Under the pieces are notes generated by a model. That model searched no databases. It was given only the letters and a program-made list of their open reading frames with translations, and was not told the origin of the DNA. The position numbers and the translations under genes are program-made. A DNA stretch of 30,928 nucleotides from a virus. Every line of letters starts with the position of its first letter. Position 1 is the first letter of the stretch. The stretch lies in the IMG/VR virus record IMGVR_UViG_3300003108_000001, positions 1 through 30,928 of that record. The stretch is one strand, 5' to 3'. This document shows positions 29,648 to 30,928 of the stretch, one piece after another.

Positions 29648-30259
29648 TTACACCCCCATCTCAATCGAGATCATCTTGAAGCGCGGCAACGGACGCCCAG
29701 TACCCAGGCTCACCGCCGCCACTTCGCTCAGCACAACTTCCACCAGGTCGACGGCTTCTTTCATCATGCGATCTACCTGTGCAGGGCAATCGTTCTGGTC
29801 ATAACCGCCGTTATGGGCTGGCTGAGAGAATTGCAGCAGCTCGCCAAACTCTTGGCTGAGGCGGTGCAACTGCGATTTAGCGCGTGGCTGCTCGTTAACA
29901 GCCGTAAAGCGGGGGATAGGCACATACAGCGAACCCGCCATGGCCATGAGCTCTCGGCGGGCTTCGGTCTGGTGTTGCTCAGGCAGCAGGCTGATCCACA
30001 CCCACTTCCAGGCCAGCGGAAACGGCTGGTCGCCGCGAATGATCCGCCCGACTTTCATCGAGACGCTACGTCGCCACCTCATATAGTTTTCGGTGTTGCG
30101 CTCAACCTCTTCGCGGTTCACTTCCATCATGCCCTGGCGTTCCAGCGCCGGGATCAGGTGGATAGTAGAAAACGACTCGATCGATTCACGGCTATTCGTG
30201 AACCAATCCAGAGTCGCTTTGATGATGACGTCGCACTCGGTGCGGGGCTTCGATGACAT
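29648..30259 (-). CDS. CII-like early phage regulatory protein
   Basis: This is the first gene of the leftward early operon, divergent from the CI-like repressor. I prefer ATG 30259 (AAGGA nine nt upstream) to 30268, which abuts it; this gives 203 residues. The N-terminal ~110 residues are helical and basic and may hold a helix-turn-helix (MRWRRSVSMKVGRIIRGDQP). The C-terminal part SQEFGELLQFSQPA...MKEAVDLVEVVLSEVAAV resembles the end of the CII/CP76 family of phage regulators. Position and pattern together suggest a CII-like or Cro-like switch protein; the homology is weak. Confidence 0.55.
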   Translation of the reverse strand: MSSKPRTECDVIIKATLDWFTNSRESIESFSTIHLIPALERQGMMEVNREEVERNTENYMRWRRSVSMKVGRIIRGDQPFPLAWKWVWISLLPEQHQTEARRELMAMAGSLYVPIPRFTAVNEQPRAKSQLHRLSQEFGELLQFSQPAHNGGYDQNDCPAQVDRMMKEAVDLVEVVLSEVAAVSLGTGRPLPRFKMISIEMGV

Positions 30260-30314
30260 GACAACCATCCTTTTTTAGTTATGCACTAAGCCCATCTAGT
30301 GTGGGCGTCCCCAC

Positions 30315-30343
30315 ATTCTGCTTATAAGTAGAATTTAGTTCAA
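30315..30343 (-). promoter_or_regulatory. Predicted early leftward promoter
   Basis: On the minus strand TTGAAC (30343-30338) and CAGAAT (30320-30315) are separated by 17 nt. The -10 overlaps operator O1, so CI binding would block it. It would drive the early lytic operon starting at 30259. Confidence 0.5.
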
Positions 30344-30381
30344 TAGCTTTCTGCTTATCAGACTTTGCTTTTATGTAGATT
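30315..30381. promoter_or_regulatory. Three repeated operator-like sites between divergent regulators
   Basis: O1, ATTCTGCTTATAAGTAGAAT (30315-30334), is a near-perfect 20-bp palindrome. O3 (30362-30381) matches it at 15 of 20 positions. O2 (30348-30367) shares the left half (TTCTGCTTAT) and contains the palindrome TCTGCTTATCAGA. The layout resembles a lambda-type right operator, placed between the CI-like and CII-like genes. Confidence 0.7.
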
Positions 30382-30400
30382 CGCGGTGGAAAATTGACAG

Positions 30401-30928
30401 ATGAAAATAGGAAACGTTATTCGACAGCTGAGACATCAACAGGGACTGACTCTTCAGCAGCTCTGTGATGCGATCGGCAACAACATGCAGACCGGCTACC
30501 TGTCCCGCGTGGAGCAGGACAAGTTGACGCCTAGCGTTTATACCGTCGCGGATATTGCGAGGGCGCTGGGTACAACGGTCGATATCCTACTCAAGAGTAA
30601 CGATGCGTTTCACGCTTATAAGGAGACAAAAGCGTGCCGTAAAATTCCCGTTTTCCCTTTCTCAGATGGCTCTAACGCTTTCGCAGTAGGAGCCGCACCC
30701 CCATTGAGCTCCAGGCCTACCATGCCCACGCCTATCGACGTGCCGCTGGGCAGCTTTGGATTAGTTTTAGACGACGACTCGATGCAGAGCAATGAAGGGC
30801 TAAGTTTTTCGCAAGGCGGGGTGATCATCGTTACACCCTATGAAAGGAACCCGTACATCAAGGAAGGCAAGCCAGCTCTGGGCGATTACCTGATCGTGCA
30901 TGCAAAAGATACACCGCATGGCACCCCT
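30401..30928 (+). CDS. CI-like phage repressor with S24 peptidase domain (partial, 3' end outside window)
   Basis: The frame stays open from ATG 30401 to the right edge (176 codons, no stop). Residues ~1-66 are an HTH_XRE domain: IRQLRHQQGLTLQQLCDAIG, then YLSRVEQDKLTPSVYTVADIARALG. A linker rich in Pro, Ala and Ser follows, and then the start of an S24/LexA-like domain with DDDSMQ (Ser near residue 127) and GDYLIV. The catalytic Lys would lie beyond the edge. I see no clear Ala-Gly or Cys-Gly cleavage dipeptide in the linker (it has AFAVGAA), so RecA-driven cleavage is uncertain. It maintains lysogeny by binding O1-O3. Confidence 0.88.
   Translation, partial: MKIGNVIRQLRHQQGLTLQQLCDAIGNNMQTGYLSRVEQDKLTPSVYTVADIARALGTTVDILLKSNDAFHAYKETKACRKIPVFPFSDGSNAFAVGAAPPLSSRPTMPTPIDVPLGSFGLVLDDDSMQSNEGLSFSQGGVIIVTPYERNPYIKEGKPALGDYLIVHAKDTPHGTP

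Noticed and set aside
1-30928. CRISPR arrays, insertion sequences, integrase or full tRNA genes
   Set aside because: None seen: the only tandem repeats are the 8-bp arrays without spacers, and no transposase or integrase motifs appear in any plausible frame.

Overview
The window reads as most of a temperate, contractile-tailed (P2-like) phage genome that also carries a plasmid-type partition module, that is, a phage-plasmid. The closest architecture I know is the Halomonas phage phiHAP-1 / Vibrio phage VP882 group: a lambda-type terminase (Nu1/GpA), a prohead protease fused to the major capsid protein, P2-like tail genes, and maintenance of the lysogen as an extrachromosomal element. A halophilic gammaproteobacterial host such as Halomonas fits, but this is inference from gene content. 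No replication initiator, protelomerase, integrase or telomere palindrome is visible; in relatives these lie beyond the repressor, and the repressor gene here runs off the right edge.

Layout. (1) 1-351 is a non-coding, hairpin-rich leader ending in five tandem 8-bp repeats. (2) 352-2962, plus strand: parA and a ribbon-helix-helix centromere-binding protein, a cassette of three tiny coupled genes, a 198-codon gene, and a small membrane-anchored gene, separated by terminators. (3) 3021-25051, minus strand: the late structural operon, read right to left. It runs from terminase small and large subunits through connector, portal, protease-capsid fusion, head-tail genes, baseplate V, PAAR, W, J, I, tail fibre, DUF4376 protein, sheath, tube, tail chaperone with a -1 frameshift, tape measure, U, X and D, and ends with a DNA adenine methylase. 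(4) 25326-26850, minus: the lysis cassette (holin, GH108 endolysin, XhlA-like membrane protein). (5) 26877-27057: a late control region with tandem terminators, a sigma70-like promoter and a second large array of the octamers. (6) 27057-30259, minus: early lytic operon with a CII-like regulator, unknown genes, a TraR/DksA zinc finger protein, a Q-like antiterminator, small membrane proteins and a Lar-like zinc protein. (7) 30260-30400: divergent operator region. (8) 30401 to the right end, plus: a CI-like repressor, partial.

How it may work together. CI represses the leftward early operon. When repression is lifted, the early operon makes a Q-like factor that would let polymerase, started at the late promoter near 26975-27002, pass the two terminators just downstream and enter the lysis and structural genes. 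The most unusual feature is that the 8-bp repeat found in front of parA (284-323) recurs as in-phase arrays at 25133-25164, just upstream of the terminase genes, and at 26994-27057, covering the -35 of the predicted late promoter. If the ribbon-helix-helix partition protein binds all three, it could both partition the element and silence late transcription, like the dispersed centromeres of phage N15 but with a different protein family.
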